Assembly (NCBI RefSeq): GCF_026802175.1
Contig: NZ_CP113797.1
Span: forward strand, 620,001 to 684,000
Direction of reading: 5' to 3'
DNA from: Thermocoleostomius sinensis A174
GTDB taxonomy: Bacteria > Cyanobacteriota > Cyanobacteriia > Elainellales > Elainellaceae
Length of the DNA: 64,000 nucleotides
Shown one piece after another: positions 9,065 through 19,187 of this stretch. A program made the translations under genes and the position numbers. How positions within the stretch are numbered: the stretch's first letter is position 1; every line of letters starts with the position of its first letter. Under the pieces are notes generated by a model. It saw only the letters and a program-made list of their open reading frames with translations. It was not told the DNA's origin and made no database searches.

Positions 9065-10264
9065 ATGAACCGTCGATCGTTCTTGATGGCCGCCAGTATG
9101 CTGGCCCTTACCCACGGACTGGGATTAACCGGATGCGGCCGTCCAAGTCAGGGGTCGGTACGGGTCAGGCTGTTGAATCGATCGGTGCCTGTCCAGCTTT
9201 TGAGGGAGTTTCAACGGCGTAACGATCCAGCCGAGAATTTGAATTTCCTCAGCAGTGAACAACTTGCAGATTTATACGACCTGCTGCAACGGTGGCAAGG
9301 GGCTGAAACAACCGAGGAGCAACGTCCCACCCCGATCGCAGATTTATTAACACTAGGAGATGTTTGGCTGACTCCTGCCATTCAACAAGGGTTGATTCAG
9401 CCGTTGAATTTGAGTCAGGTAGACGGTTGGCAACCGCTGGCTAATCAAGAAATTTGGCGAACGTTAGTGCAACGCGATCAACAGGGGCAACCCAGCCCAG
9501 AGGGGGAAATTTGGGCAGCGCCCTATCGTTGGGGCACGATGATGATTGCTTATCAAGCAGAATTGTTTGCTGAACAGGGATGGATACTCCCCACCGATTG
9601 GGGCGATCTGTGGCGACCAGAGTTCGCTCGGCGGATTTCGCTTTTGGACAGCCCGCGATCGGTGATTGGACTAACGCTCAAGAAGCTCGGTCAATCGGTG
9701 AATACAGCAGATTTAGCCGCTGTCGCCAATTTGGAACCGGAATTAGCTGCATTGCATCAACAGGTGAAGGTGTATAGTTCGGACGCCTATTTGCAACCAC
9801 TGATATTACAAGACACAGCCCTAGCAGTGGGTTGGTCTACGGAAATTTTGCCGTTGGTGAGGCGCGATCGGCGCATTGCAGCGGTGGTTCCTGCCAGCGG
9901 CACCATTCTGACGGCTGATTTGTGGGTACAGCCCGCCTCAGTGCCTACTTTGACCAGTAATGACACAACGAATGAAGAAACCAATGAAGAAACCGTTGAA
10001 CGATCCACATTGTTACAACAATGGCTAGCCTTTTGTTGGGAACCGAGCATTGCTACCCAGCTTTCGGTGCTCAGTTCGGGCATCTCACCAATTTTCTTCA
10101 ACTCCGATCGCAGTCAGTTACCTGCTGCCCTTCAAGAAAGTGAGCAATTGCTGCCATCCGCCAAAGTATTACAACAGAGCGAGTTTTTGCTGCCGCTGCC
10201 AGAATCGGCTATAGATCAGTACCGCCGTTTGTGGGAAGCGGTGCGTCTGGGGAAGTCCCGCTAA
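9065..10264 (+). CDS. Extracellular solute-binding lipoprotein (PotD/family 1-like)
   Basis: A 399-residue periplasmic binding protein. I chose ATG 9065 because GAAGGA at 9053-9058 gives good spacing and the N terminus becomes a twin-arginine-style signal (MNRRSFLMAASML) followed by a lipobox LTGC, predicting lipid anchoring. The mature part has the two-lobed pattern of spermidine/putrescine-like binding proteins: LLTLGDVWLTPAIQQGLI, EIWAAPYRWGTMMIAYQ and ALAVGWSTEILPLV. A Thr/Asn/Glu-rich insert (TSNDTTNEETNEET) interrupts the C-terminal half. No permease or ATPase genes adjoin it, so its transporter partners and ligand are unknown. Confidence 0.8.
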   Translation: MNRRSFLMAASMLALTHGLGLTGCGRPSQGSVRVRLLNRSVPVQLLREFQRRNDPAENLNFLSSEQLADLYDLLQRWQGAETTEEQRPTPIADLLTLGDVWLTPAIQQGLIQPLNLSQVDGWQPLANQEIWRTLVQRDQQGQPSPEGEIWAAPYRWGTMMIAYQAELFAEQGWILPTDWGDLWRPEFARRISLLDSPRSVIGLTLKKLGQSVNTADLAAVANLEPELAALHQQVKVYSSDAYLQPLILQDTALAVGWSTEILPLVRRDRRIAAVVPASGTILTADLWVQPASVPTLTSNDTTNEETNEETVERSTLLQQWLAFCWEPSIATQLSVLSSGISPIFFNSDRSQLPAALQESEQLLPSAKVLQQSEFLLPLPESAIDQYRRLWEAVRLGKSR

Positions 10265-10886
10265 GCGCTCCCCGGCCAGTAGCATCCAGAAACGTCTGAC
10301 AGCGAGTTGGGATGATGTTCTCAAATTGTCCCTGCTCATGTCCCTGCTCAGATGATCCGACGATCGCTCCTGGCGCAAATTCACAAATGTATGCCCCTAT
10401 TAAATCTCCTCGCCAATTAAACAGGCGCGTGCTATAGCCAAAATCGCTAGCCGCGGCCCCAAATTGGTTCAAGAAAGCATAGCGCTCTAGGTAGTTGAAC
10501 CGCACCCACATTTGCTGATTCACCAATAGATCGACTCGGCGCGGTTCTGCATTATCTGCGCCGGTATATGCGACCCAATAGTCCAACAGTTGACCACCAA
10601 ATTGCTCTACGGTCCACCATAAGCTGGGTAACGTTAACCCCGTCTGTGAAATCGTTCCCTCGGTGATGATTGACTCACCTGCGGGTAAATCGCCCGATCG
10701 CAGGCGTGCTACTTCTACCACATCCAACGGACTTGTCAGCAGCACCACTACTTCATTGAACAACGTAGTAGCCATTGCTCTGGTTGAGAATAGCCCAGCA
10801 CCGACACTCATCAACAGGATTGGCAGCGATCGGTTCAACCGCCATCGCCCATTTCTCTGTCTCCAGTTAATCCGTGTCTGCACCAT
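10209..10886 (-). CDS. Conserved hypothetical secreted protein overlapping gyrA 3' end
   Basis: About 225 residues from ATG 10886 ([13 protein letters not shown]); a longer frame opens at 10946 but lies wholly within the preceding gyrase gene. A basic N terminus followed by [19 protein letters not shown] is a good signal peptide. The mature region ([60 protein letters not shown]) is compact and of unknown fold. It overlaps the gyrA-like gene by about 20 bp and is probably translationally coupled to it. Its 3' end overlaps the convergent solute-binding gene by 56 bp. Confidence 0.7.
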   Translation of the reverse strand: MVQTRINWRQRNGRWRLNRSLPILLMSVGAGLFSTRAMATTLFNEVVVLLTSPLDVVEVARLRSGDLPAGESIITEGTISQTGLTLPSLWWTVEQFGGQLLDYWVAYTGADNAEPRRVDLLVNQQMWVRFNYLERYAFLNQFGAAASDFGYSTRLFNWRGDLIGAYICEFAPGAIVGSSEQGHEQGQFENIIPTRCQTFLDATGRGALSGTSPDAPLPTNGGTDL

Positions 10887-13431
10887 CTTCCTCATCGTCT
10901 GCATCCTCATCCGTTTCCTCATCAGACGGTGGCAACAGAATGACACTTAGCTCGGTAATCTTCTCCTTACGACTCAGTTTCAACAAGCGATGGTTACTGC
11001 CATCGCGCCCTTGATAAGCCATATCGTCGATCGCCAACCGTGCCAAATGCTCTTCATTAGTGAGAACCACAATTTCTGTTCCTGGCAGCCCGGGGGCAAG
11101 ACCGACGAGCGCATCGGTTTTCAAGGCAAATTGCATCGGGTAAGTACCAATCTCACCGCGCCGGGTTGGTTTGATCGAACTCACCCGCACTTGCTTAGCA
11201 TAGCCCTGCTCTGTTACCAACACCACCGTATCATTGATATTCACTGCCACACAGCCTACCAAAGACTCTTTCTTCAGCAACCGCAGCGCTGGCTGTCCTT
11301 GGGCGGCTCGTCCCAGAATTGGCACTTGTTCGTCGTTAATTTCAAGTCGCAGTATCCGCCCTCCCGACGTGGCTAAAAGGAGTTGCTCGCCTGCTTCCGT
11401 TAAGGTGACAAACATTAACTCATCATCGTCTTTTAGCTTCAAGGCAGATAGCCCACGTCCGGTGAGGTTGGTGAATTCTGACAGGGGTAGACGTTTGATC
11501 CGCCCCTGCCGCGTTAACATCACTAAATCAAGCGATTCTACATCATTGGGGTAGAGGACAAATTGGGTGACAATCGTCTCTGGATCGCCCTGCATCGTCG
11601 AGGGCAACAAACTCACCAACGGCGTACCTTTCGATTGGCGTCCGGTAATGGGAATATCGCCGATGCGAACGCTGTAAGCCTTACCACTGCGTGTTAGCAC
11701 CAAGACCTCTTGGTCGATTGTCGCCATTTCCACTAATGTCACAAAATCCTCTTGCTCCATCAGGGTGCCGGTGGGAGATGCTGTTTGTTTCGCCTGCCGT
11801 CGCTGGAAGGCTTTAGGAGAAAATCGTCGCACATAGCCGCGTTGGGTAAATTCCAGTACGGCTTCTTGCTCAGACGATCCTTCCTCGGCAGCAATTTCCG
11901 CTAACTCTGCTGATTCCGCGGCTTGTTCCTCAGCACTCAATAAGCGAGTTCGTCGTTCATCCGCAAACCGTCGCTTCAGGGCCCGCAGATCTTTTTTCAA
12001 GGCTTTCAGCAGTTCTTTGCGATGCTCCAATAGTTTTTGCAATTCCTCCATCCGATCGACCAGTTCATCATATTCAGTTTGGAGGTTCTGCCGCTCGAGT
12101 CCGGTTAACCGTCGCAAGGGCATGGCTAAAATGGCATCAGCTTGTCGATCGCTGAAATTAAACCGTTGTTGCATCGTCAGTTTAGCCGTGCCGCCATCTG
12201 GGGCATGCCGCAAAATATCGATGATTTCGTCCAAGTGTTCCAGTGCAGCCAACAATCCTTCTAGGATGTGCGATCGGCTTTCAGCTTTCTCGAATTCGTG
12301 GCGATATTGGCGCGTTAGAGTTTCTTCGCGAAACCGAAGAAATTGCTGTAATAACTCACGCAGTGGCATCTGGCGCGGTTGTCCGTCTGACAAAGCCAGC
12401 ATGATCACCCCAAAGTTGGTTTGCAGTGGCGTGAGCTTGTAGAGCTTATCGAGGACTAGAGCGGGTTGGGCTTCGCGCTTCAGTTCAATCACCACGCGCA
12501 TTCCATCGCGATCGCTTTCATCACGAATGTCAATAATGCCCTCAATCCGCCCTTGGTTCACCAGATCAGCAATTTTCTCAATCCAGGCAGCTTTATTGAC
12601 CTGGAAGGGTAGCTCTGTTACCACAATCGCCAAGCGACGGTGGCGGCCGCGCCCCAGTTGAACTTCTTCTATCTTGGCCACACCGCGAATCGGAATGCTG
12701 CCGCGCCCAGTTTTGTAGGCATCGCGAATTCCAGCCGTATCAATAATTTCGCCACCCGTAGGAAAATCAGGAGCCGGAATCAGCTTAAACAATTCATCAT
12801 CGGGTAAATCCGGGCGATCGATCAGGGCAATGAGTCCATCGATGACTTCACCGGCATTATGGGGCGGCACGTTCGTGGCCATGCCCACAGCAATCCCAGA
12901 ACAGCCGTTCAATAGCAAAAAGGGTAATTGGGCCGGTAGGACGATTGGCTCTTGCTGCGAATTGTCAAAGTTGCCGATGAAATCAACCGTGGCTTCGCCA
13001 ATTTCCGAGAGTAAGCCCTCGTTGCCGATCGCCGCTAATCGGGTTTCGGTATAGCGCATGGCGGCAGGCGGGTCGTCATCCACCGAGCCAAAGTTGCCGT
13101 GTCCTTCCAATAAGGGATAGCGACTGGAAAAGTCTTGGACCATCCGTACCAGCGCATCATAAACCGCCTGATCACCGTGCGGGTGATATTTACCCAGTAC
13201 ATCTCCAACGACGCGGGCGCACTTACGATAGGGGCGATCGGGCGTTAACCCGAGTTCATGCATAGCATAGAGAATGCGACGATGCACAGGCTTTAACCCA
13301 TCTCGCACATCGGGTAGGGCGCGTCCTACAATAACGCTCATGGCATATTCAAGGTAGGAACGCTGCACTTCGGTGTGGAGGGCAGTCGAGATCACCTGTC
13401 CTGAGGTGAGAATGCTCAATTGTTCAGCCAT
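10867..13431 (-). CDS. gyrA: DNA gyrase subunit A / topoisomerase IV subunit A paralogue
   Basis: Type IIA topoisomerase breakage-reunion subunit, 854 residues. The winged-helix/tower region begins [20 protein letters not shown], with [13 protein letters not shown] and the catalytic tyrosine in [10 protein letters not shown] (~Y125). A coiled-coil region (~430-500) precedes the C-terminal beta-pinwheel (~525-830) with blades such as [15 protein letters not shown] and [15 protein letters not shown]. The GyrA-box position reads FQRRQAKQT rather than QRRGG(R/K)G. The N terminus [19 protein letters not shown] is that of the second cyanobacterial GyrA/ParC paralogue. It ends in an acidic [18 protein letters not shown] tail. 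Enzyme class is certain; gyrase versus topo IV role is not. Confidence 0.9.
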   Translation of the reverse strand: MAEQLSILTSGQVISTALHTEVQRSYLEYAMSVIVGRALPDVRDGLKPVHRRILYAMHELGLTPDRPYRKCARVVGDVLGKYHPHGDQAVYDALVRMVQDFSSRYPLLEGHGNFGSVDDDPPAAMRYTETRLAAIGNEGLLSEIGEATVDFIGNFDNSQQEPIVLPAQLPFLLLNGCSGIAVGMATNVPPHNAGEVIDGLIALIDRPDLPDDELFKLIPAPDFPTGGEIIDTAGIRDAYKTGRGSIPIRGVAKIEEVQLGRGRHRRLAIVVTELPFQVNKAAWIEKIADLVNQGRIEGIIDIRDESDRDGMRVVIELKREAQPALVLDKLYKLTPLQTNFGVIMLALSDGQPRQMPLRELLQQFLRFREETLTRQYRHEFEKAESRSHILEGLLAALEHLDEIIDILRHAPDGGTAKLTMQQRFNFSDRQADAILAMPLRRLTGLERQNLQTEYDELVDRMEELQKLLEHRKELLKALKKDLRALKRRFADERRTRLLSAEEQAAESAELAEIAAEEGSSEQEAVLEFTQRGYVRRFSPKAFQRRQAKQTASPTGTLMEQEDFVTLVEMATIDQEVLVLTRSGKAYSVRIGDIPITGRQSKGTPLVSLLPSTMQGDPETIVTQFVLYPNDVESLDLVMLTRQGRIKRLPLSEFTNLTGRGLSALKLKDDDELMFVTLTEAGEQLLLATSGGRILRLEINDEQVPILGRAAQGQPALRLLKKESLVGCVAVNINDTVVLVTEQGYAKQVRVSSIKPTRRGEIGTYPMQFALKTDALVGLAPGLPGTEIVVLTNEEHLARLAIDDMAYQGRDGSNHRLLKLSRKEKITELSVILLPPSDEETDEDADDEEDGADTD

Positions 13432-13621
13432 GAGTTTTCCTTTGGTTGCGTCCTAGCGTAATATCACAAATGGCAAATTTAAATAAATTATTCACAGGCG
13501 GTTCACAGGCGCATCAATGCGCAAAGCACAGCGATGAATCATCTTATGGATTAGTCTGAGAGTAATATCGATCAAACATTAGACTGGCACTAGACTGGCA
13601 TTTAATGATTAGGTAGAGACT

Positions 13622-14020
13622 ATGAAAACGGTTTTGATTGTAGAAGATGACTTGATCAATGCTCGGGTGTTTTCTAAGATTTTGACTAAACGCGGTGGGT
13701 TGGAAGTCAAGCATACCGAGAACGTGGACGAAGTCATGAAAATTGCTCAGGCAGGGGAAGCGGACATCATTTTGATGGATGTTTCGCTCTCTCACAGTGT
13801 TTACCAAGGTAAGCCGGTGGATGGAATCAAGATTACCCAAATGCTGAAAGCCGATCCTCAAACCGCCAACCTCCCGATTATTTTGGTGACAGCCCATGCG
13901 ATGGAAGGCGATCGCGAGAATTTTCTTAAGCAAAGTGGCGCAGATGATTATATCTCCAAGCCGATTGTGGATCACCAGCAATTTGTAGACCAAATTGTGG
14001 CACTGCTGCCTAAGGATTGA
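13622..14020 (+). CDS. Single-domain response regulator (CheY-like)
   Basis: A stand-alone receiver domain of 132 residues with no output domain. The acidic pocket is E8-D9-D10 (LIVEDDLINARVF), the phosphoacceptor is D53 (IILMDVSLS), the conserved Thr lies in ILVTAHAME and the Lys in YISKPI. The loop after the phosphoacceptor is a few residues longer than usual (LSHSVYQGKPVDGI), as in cyanobacterial DivK-like regulators. It probably relays phosphate from a hybrid kinase; none is adjacent, though a large one lies at 25.6 kb. ATG 13622 directly follows GGTAGAGACT. Confidence 0.9.
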   Translation: MKTVLIVEDDLINARVFSKILTKRGGLEVKHTENVDEVMKIAQAGEADIILMDVSLSHSVYQGKPVDGIKITQMLKADPQTANLPIILVTAHAMEGDRENFLKQSGADDYISKPIVDHQQFVDQIVALLPKD

Positions 14021-14490
14021 GCTTTGAGTATAGAGTATATATGTACTATTTCGCCAGAGTTTGCCAGATACGACCCGACGTTACAGATTGCAACAAGTGG
14101 ACAGCGGGCAACTCAGTTCCAATCAAAGCCTTTAATTTTGACTTTATCAAACCGATCGACATTTGTGCCTAATTCTGGAAAGTAGAGCAACGTCGAGGGC
14201 ACGATGCACTTAAATTCTGCTGAACAGATGGCGTCTAAGTAGTGAATAGCCCTAAGCCCGACATTTGCATTCGTTGAAACAACTTGAAACAACTTCTTGT
14301 GTTGATCCATCCCCAATTATGAGCAGGGAATCATCAACAGCTTCCTGCCATTGAATTGGCTAGGGAATCGATCGGACGTACATCCGTTAGATTGGACGAT
14401 CCGATCGGATTGGGCAAACAAGGGGGGTGTCCCTACAGGGGTTGGTCCCCCTATAGGGCACAATGGATTAAGACGATGACGACTTATCAC
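14021..14490. other. Intergenic region with hairpin and unrecognised short frame
   Basis: 470 bp between the convergent response-regulator and ispH genes. It contains a G/C-rich imperfect hairpin at 14425-14461 next to the ispH stop. A 67-codon minus-strand frame at 14113-14316 (ending DRFDKVKIKGFDWN) looks protein-like in composition, but I cannot assign it to a family. Confidence 0.35.
14425..14461 (-). terminator. G/C-rich imperfect hairpin downstream of ispH
   Basis: Arms GGGTGTCCCTACAGGGG and CCCCCTATAGGGCAC can pair with one bulge. It lies 30 bp past the ispH stop codon on the minus strand but lacks a T-tract, so it could be a transcript-end stabiliser or an intergenic repeat copy rather than a true intrinsic terminator. 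Confidence 0.4.
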
Positions 14491-15711
14491 TCATCCGAGG
14501 AATGCAACGCCCACACTGGACGCCTTCAATTCAAAAATTTTCTCAATCACCCGTTCTACAACGCGATCGGGGGTAGAGGCTCCCGAGGTGATGCCCACTA
14601 CAATTGGACCATCGGGCAACCAATTCTCTTGTACCGTCAAGTCTTGGTGAAGTGGCTTGTGTTCAACGCAATTACCCGGACCAATGCGATCGGCACTGTC
14701 AATGTGATAGGAGGGAATACCGCGTTCAATGGCAATTTCTTGTAGGTGGGTTGTGTTAGACGAGTTATAGCCGCCAATCACTACCATGAGATTCAGTGGT
14801 TCATTCACTAGTTGAAACATAGCATCCTGCCGTTCTTGCGTCGCATCGCAGATCGTGTTGAAGGCTAGAAAATGCTCGTTCAGTTGGTCTGGACCATATT
14901 TTTTCATCATGGTGTGCTCAAACAGCTTGCCGATCTGTTCAGTTTCACCCTTCAGCATCGTGGTTTGGTTGGCAATACCCACTCGTTGCAAATCACGATC
15001 GGGGTTAAACCCTTCTGAGCAAGCGCGGCTGAATTTGCTCATAAATTCATCCCGATTGCCGCCATTCAAAATGTAATCGCAGACATACTGGGCCTCTGCC
15101 AGATTTAGCACAATTAGATACGTACCGGCAAAGGAACTGGTCGCGATTGTTTCTTCGTGCTTGTACTTACCGTGAATAATTGAGGTGTGGTTGGTTTTCT
15201 TATGTTTCTCTACGGTATTCCACACTTTTGACACCCAAGGGCAGGTGGTGTCCACAATGGTGCAGCCGCGATCGTTAAGTAGCTGCATTTCCTGGACACT
15301 AGCTCCAAAAGCAGGCAAAATCACGACATCGCCCCGATTGACCACCGAGAAATCTTTCTGACCATTTTCCACGGCAATAAAATTCACCTGCATTTCCCGC
15401 AGTCGTTGATTCACCGACGGATTGTGGATAATTTCATTGGTAATCCAAATGCGTTCATTGGGAAAATGCTGCCGCGTTTCATAGGCCATGGCTACCGCCC
15501 GCTCAACACCCCAGCAAAATCCGAAGGCCTCCGCCAAGCGAATGGTTACTTCACCCTGCTGCAACCGATAGTGGTTTTCGCGAATTTTCTGGATCAGGTG
15601 GCTCTGATATTCTGACTGCATCTGCCCAGACACTTCCACATCATGGCCAAATCCCTTACGGTGATAGTTGGCAGAGCTATTGAGCGATCGCTTAAAGGCT
15701 TTCGTGTCCAT
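14491..15711 (-). CDS. ispH: 4-hydroxy-3-methylbut-2-enyl diphosphate reductase
   Basis: Last enzyme of the MEP isoprenoid pathway; its [4Fe-4S] cluster reduces HMBPP to IPP and DMAPP. The 406-residue length and N-terminal extension ([20 protein letters not shown]) match the cyanobacterial/plastid type. The three cluster cysteines are visible in [23 protein letters not shown] and [11 protein letters not shown]. Other conserved stretches are [21 protein letters not shown] and [14 protein letters not shown]. It is transcribed alone and should be supplied with electrons by ferredoxin. Start ATG 15711 is the standard one for the family. Confidence 0.96.
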   Translation of the reverse strand: MDTKAFKRSLNSSANYHRKGFGHDVEVSGQMQSEYQSHLIQKIRENHYRLQQGEVTIRLAEAFGFCWGVERAVAMAYETRQHFPNERIWITNEIIHNPSVNQRLREMQVNFIAVENGQKDFSVVNRGDVVILPAFGASVQEMQLLNDRGCTIVDTTCPWVSKVWNTVEKHKKTNHTSIIHGKYKHEETIATSSFAGTYLIVLNLAEAQYVCDYILNGGNRDEFMSKFSRACSEGFNPDRDLQRVGIANQTTMLKGETEQIGKLFEHTMMKKYGPDQLNEHFLAFNTICDATQERQDAMFQLVNEPLNLMVVIGGYNSSNTTHLQEIAIERGIPSYHIDSADRIGPGNCVEHKPLHQDLTVQENWLPDGPIVVGITSGASTPDRVVERVIEKIFELKASSVGVAFLG

Positions 15712-15859
15712 GCCTATTTTTCTCTATACATTTATAAAAACGATGTCTCTATCCAGCCTACCAAATGATGAAAGCATGAAGAACAAGGGATAGCAGGCAA
15801 AAAAAATTATGCTTGAAGTAGGAGTTCGCTGATAAATCCACTGAAGTCACTTATTGATA

Positions 15860-17944
15860 ATGGGTAGCATGTTCCAATCATCTTACGCTGGTGTTACTGA
15901 TATCTCTGCCCCACCTATTGCAGAACAACGATCGCATACGCATTCCTTGCATGGAGATGATCGCCCCGATCCCTATTTTTGGATGCGCGATCGCCACGAT
16001 CCAGCCGTATTGGCTTATCTAGAAGCAGAAAATGCCTATACAGCCGCGATTATGCAGCCTACAGAACCGCTGCAAGCGACGCTGTACCAGGAAATGCTAG
16101 CTCGCATTCAGGAAACGGACTTGTCGGTTCCAGTGCAAAAAGATGGCTATTTCTATTACACCCGTACTGAAGCGGGAAAACCCTACACCATCCATTGCCG
16201 CAAACAGGGCAGCTTGGAGGCAGAAGAAGAAGTGCTACTGGATCAAAACCTCTTAGCAGCAGGTCAGGAATATTTTGCGCTGGGCGTGTTTCAAGTTAGT
16301 CCCAACCATCAAATTCTGGCTTACTCAACGGATACGACAGGATCTGAGCGCTATACCCTGTTTTTCTTAGACTTAGCCACACGGCAACTGTATTCTGAAA
16401 GCATTCCCGACACAAGTTACTCGTTTGCGTGGGCGAATGATAGCCAAACCGTGTTCTATACCCAGGTGGATGAAGCTCATCGTCCCTATAAACTGCTGCG
16501 CCACCAGTTGGGACAAACGATCGCCAGCGATACCTTAATCTATGAAGAACCCGACGAAGCCTATTACCTCAGTGTCTACGAAACACGCAGTCAGGCGTAT
16601 ATTTTGCTGGAGTTGAGCAGCAAAGTTACTACCGAAATCCATTTTCTCGATGCCAATCAGCCCACCGGAAACTTTCAGGTGATTCAACCTCGAGCGCCCG
16701 GCATTGAATATTCCGTAGAGCATCACAGCGATCGGTTCTACATTGTCACAAACGAAGACGCTATCAATTTCAAACTCATGCAAACGTCTGTCAGCGCTCC
16801 TTCCAAAGATCATTGGCAAACGGTAATTGCTCATCGTGATGATGTTCTGTTGTCAGGAGTCAGTGCATTCGCTAATCATCTGGTGATTTACGAGCGGGAA
16901 GCCGGGCTATCCAAAATTCGAGTACGCCATCTTACGAACCAACAAGAGCACTACATCGCATTTCCAGAACCCACCTATGAAGTTTATGAAGATGCTAATC
17001 CTGAATTCAATACTTCGATTTTGCGTTTCAGCTATACATCCCTAATTACACCCCGATCGATTTTTGATTATCACTTGGATACCCAAATCCAAGAATTAAA
17101 AAAAGAAACACCGGTACTTGGTGGCTACGATCGATCGCACTATATCAGCGAACGATTACAAGCGATTGCCCCTGATGGAACGGCAATTCCGCTATCGCTG
17201 GTCTATAAAAAAGGAACTGAACGCAACGGACGAAACCCTCTCCTGTTAGTAGGTTACGGCTCCTATGGCTACAGCTATCCCGATGCTTTTTCTTCCACAC
17301 GTCTGTCGTTGCTCGATCGCGGTGTTGTGTATGCAATTGCTCACATTCGCGGTGGCTCGGAAATGGGGCGTAAATGGTATGAAGACGGCAAGTTCCTGAA
17401 CAAAAAGAACACCTTTACGGACTTCATCGCCTGTGCGGAATACCTGATTGAACAGCAGTGGACTTCGCCGCAACAGTTGTCCATCTCAGGTGGCAGCGCT
17501 GGAGGGCTTCTCATAGGGGCCGTGATTAATCTCCGCCCAGAATTATTCAAAGCGGCTGTGGCTCAAGTTCCGTTTGTCGATGTTGTCACCACCATCCTTG
17601 ATACTTCGCTGCCGCTGTCGGCCATGGAATGGGAAGAATGGGGCAACCCCAATGACAAAATCTACTATGACTACATTAAGTCTTACTCTCCTTATGACAA
17701 TGTCGCCGCGCAACATTATCCGGCTCTACTCATTACCGCTGGTTTCAATGATCCTCGCGTTTCCTACTGGGAACCTGCCAAATGGACAGCAAAGCTGCGC
17801 ATCCTCAAACAAGACAAGAATGTGTTGCTGCTGAAGACTAATATGGGCGCTGGACACGCTGGCGCATCAGACCGCTACGAGAAGCTGAAGGAGATCGCCT
17901 TTGAATATGCATTCCTGCTACAACAATGGCAGTTAGATCGCTAG
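15860..17944 (+). CDS. ptrB: Oligopeptidase B (protease II), prolyl oligopeptidase family S9A
   Basis: Cytosolic serine peptidase of 694 residues that in the family cleaves short peptides after Arg/Lys. The first part (~70-400) is a seven-blade propeller that filters substrate; the start includes RPDPYFWMRDRHDPAVLAYL. The C-terminal alpha/beta hydrolase domain carries the nucleophile S546 in SGGSAGGLLIG, the Asp in FNDPRVSYWEPAKW and the His in NMGAGHAGASD. The upstream TTG at 15854 is in frame, but ATG 15860 (MGSMFQSS) is preferred. Monocistronic with convergent neighbour 250 bp away. Confidence 0.93.
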   Translation: MGSMFQSSYAGVTDISAPPIAEQRSHTHSLHGDDRPDPYFWMRDRHDPAVLAYLEAENAYTAAIMQPTEPLQATLYQEMLARIQETDLSVPVQKDGYFYYTRTEAGKPYTIHCRKQGSLEAEEEVLLDQNLLAAGQEYFALGVFQVSPNHQILAYSTDTTGSERYTLFFLDLATRQLYSESIPDTSYSFAWANDSQTVFYTQVDEAHRPYKLLRHQLGQTIASDTLIYEEPDEAYYLSVYETRSQAYILLELSSKVTTEIHFLDANQPTGNFQVIQPRAPGIEYSVEHHSDRFYIVTNEDAINFKLMQTSVSAPSKDHWQTVIAHRDDVLLSGVSAFANHLVIYEREAGLSKIRVRHLTNQQEHYIAFPEPTYEVYEDANPEFNTSILRFSYTSLITPRSIFDYHLDTQIQELKKETPVLGGYDRSHYISERLQAIAPDGTAIPLSLVYKKGTERNGRNPLLLVGYGSYGYSYPDAFSSTRLSLLDRGVVYAIAHIRGGSEMGRKWYEDGKFLNKKNTFTDFIACAEYLIEQQWTSPQQLSISGGSAGGLLIGAVINLRPELFKAAVAQVPFVDVVTTILDTSLPLSAMEWEEWGNPNDKIYYDYIKSYSPYDNVAAQHYPALLITAGFNDPRVSYWEPAKWTAKLRILKQDKNVLLLKTNMGAGHAGASDRYEKLKEIAFEYAFLLQQWQLDR

Positions 17945-18110
17945 GCTCTGTCACACCTAATCACCTAGTCCTCCATCTTTGAACGGGTGCTACACGTAGC
18001 TTGTCAGCATCCGTCGAAGCTTGAGAACAGTCGTTGGGGGACATCAACCTGAGCTGCCGGTAGAGCCAGTGATCTGGACTAATTAGTGTATTAGTGTATT
18101 AACGTTAGGT

Positions 18111-18169
18111 CTCCGTAGTTTGGTTGCTTAACGGAGTGTAACTCAGTTATGGCTCGAAGGGTTCGAGCC
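18111..18169. repeat. Two tandem stem-loops between convergent genes
   Basis: CTCCGT at 18111-18116 pairs with ACGGAG at 18131-18136. GGCTCGAA at 18151-18158 pairs perfectly with TTCGAGCC at 18162-18169 around a three-base loop. They sit between the ends of ptrB and the EamA gene and could form a bidirectional transcript end, although no T-run follows either arm. Confidence 0.45.
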
Positions 18170-18197
18170 GCTAGGCATCATGCCAATTTGTTTCAAG

Positions 18198-19187
18198 TTA
18201 TTCGGTTTCTACCGAGTAAGGAGATTCGGATGGTTGGGTAGGCGATCGATCGTATCCCAAGGCAACAATGCTAACGATCACCAACAACACCCCTAACACC
18301 TGCCGCCATTGCAAATCTTCTTGCAGCCCCACCCAAGCAAGGACAACTGTAAAGACTGGATTACTAACTGCCACAATTGCCATGGACGCTGCACTCACTA
18401 AATGAATGCCAATGTTATAGAGCAGTTGACCTAACAGGGTCAGCACCGATGCCAGGATGCTGATGATCCAGAGCGGTTCCCATGCACCGGCTGGAACATC
18501 GATCGTGAGTAACGGCAAAAGCAGGGTAGAGAGCAGCGCCATCACAATGAAATTGATCAACGTGAAGGGTATGGGATGAATGCTGCCAAAACAACTTTGT
18601 GCCAAAAGCCCTTGTATGGAATAGGCTACACTCGCTCCTAGGGCGGCTCCTACTCCTAGCAGCACATTACCGTTCTCTCCAGAAAATCCCGGTGTCACCA
18701 AAACACTACCCAATAACACTCCCCCGGTGACAATTCCGCGCAATCGGGTTGGACGGTTGCCAAAAAACTTCCAGGCCAGTAATCCAGTAATAGCAGGGTG
18801 AATAAAGAACAGTACGGTGGCAACACCGGCTGGAATTGTGGCGATCGCTAAAAATAACAGCGCCAATGCCAAAAACAAGAAACTACTGCTGATGATTGTC
18901 CGCATTAGGAGGGGACGTTGTTGAGACTGGAACAACTTTTGCAGAGCCTCGCCTGTAGTTGGATAGAGCCGCCAAGCAAGCAACGCCATCGCTGGCAACA
19001 CTAGCACCGATCGAATTTGTAAAATGAGCAATGAATGATCTGGGGTAGGAGCTAACAAACCGCCCCACACAAACTGCCCAGCAATCAAACTTTCAGAAAA
19101 AATGACTCGTAGCAACACGTTTTGAAACGCCAAGCACAAAGAGCCAAGGATAACTATCAAAAATCCGTGCATGGTTGCGTTCCTCAA
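18198..19187 (-). CDS. EamA/DMT-family membrane permease
   Basis: A 329-residue inner-membrane protein with about ten hydrophobic segments arranged as two EamA repeats. Examples are GFLIVILGSLCLAFQNVLLR, LPAMALLAWRLYP, PAGVATVLFFIHPAITGLLA and in the second repeat LLGQLLYNIGIHLVSAA and SNPVFTVVLAWVGLQEDLQ. The segment ending GIHLVSAASMAIVAVSNPVF has the drug/metabolite-transporter signature in the second repeat. The family exports amino acids, nucleotides or drugs; no substrate can be deduced. Start ATG 19187 encodes MRNATMHGFL; an internal Met six residues on is an alternative. It is transcribed alone. Confidence 0.86.
   Translation of the reverse strand: MRNATMHGFLIVILGSLCLAFQNVLLRVIFSESLIAGQFVWGGLLAPTPDHSLLILQIRSVLVLPAMALLAWRLYPTTGEALQKLFQSQQRPLLMRTIISSSFLFLALALLFLAIATIPAGVATVLFFIHPAITGLLAWKFFGNRPTRLRGIVTGGVLLGSVLVTPGFSGENGNVLLGVGAALGASVAYSIQGLLAQSCFGSIHPIPFTLINFIVMALLSTLLLPLLTIDVPAGAWEPLWIISILASVLTLLGQLLYNIGIHLVSAASMAIVAVSNPVFTVVLAWVGLQEDLQWRQVLGVLLVIVSIVALGYDRSPTQPSESPYSVETE

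Noticed and set aside
14113-14316. 67-codon minus-strand frame ending DRFDKVKIKGFDWN, possible PIN-domain toxin C terminus
   Set aside because: The resemblance to PIN proteins is vague, no catalytic acidic residues can be aligned and no antitoxin gene adjoins. Kept only as an unrecognised frame.
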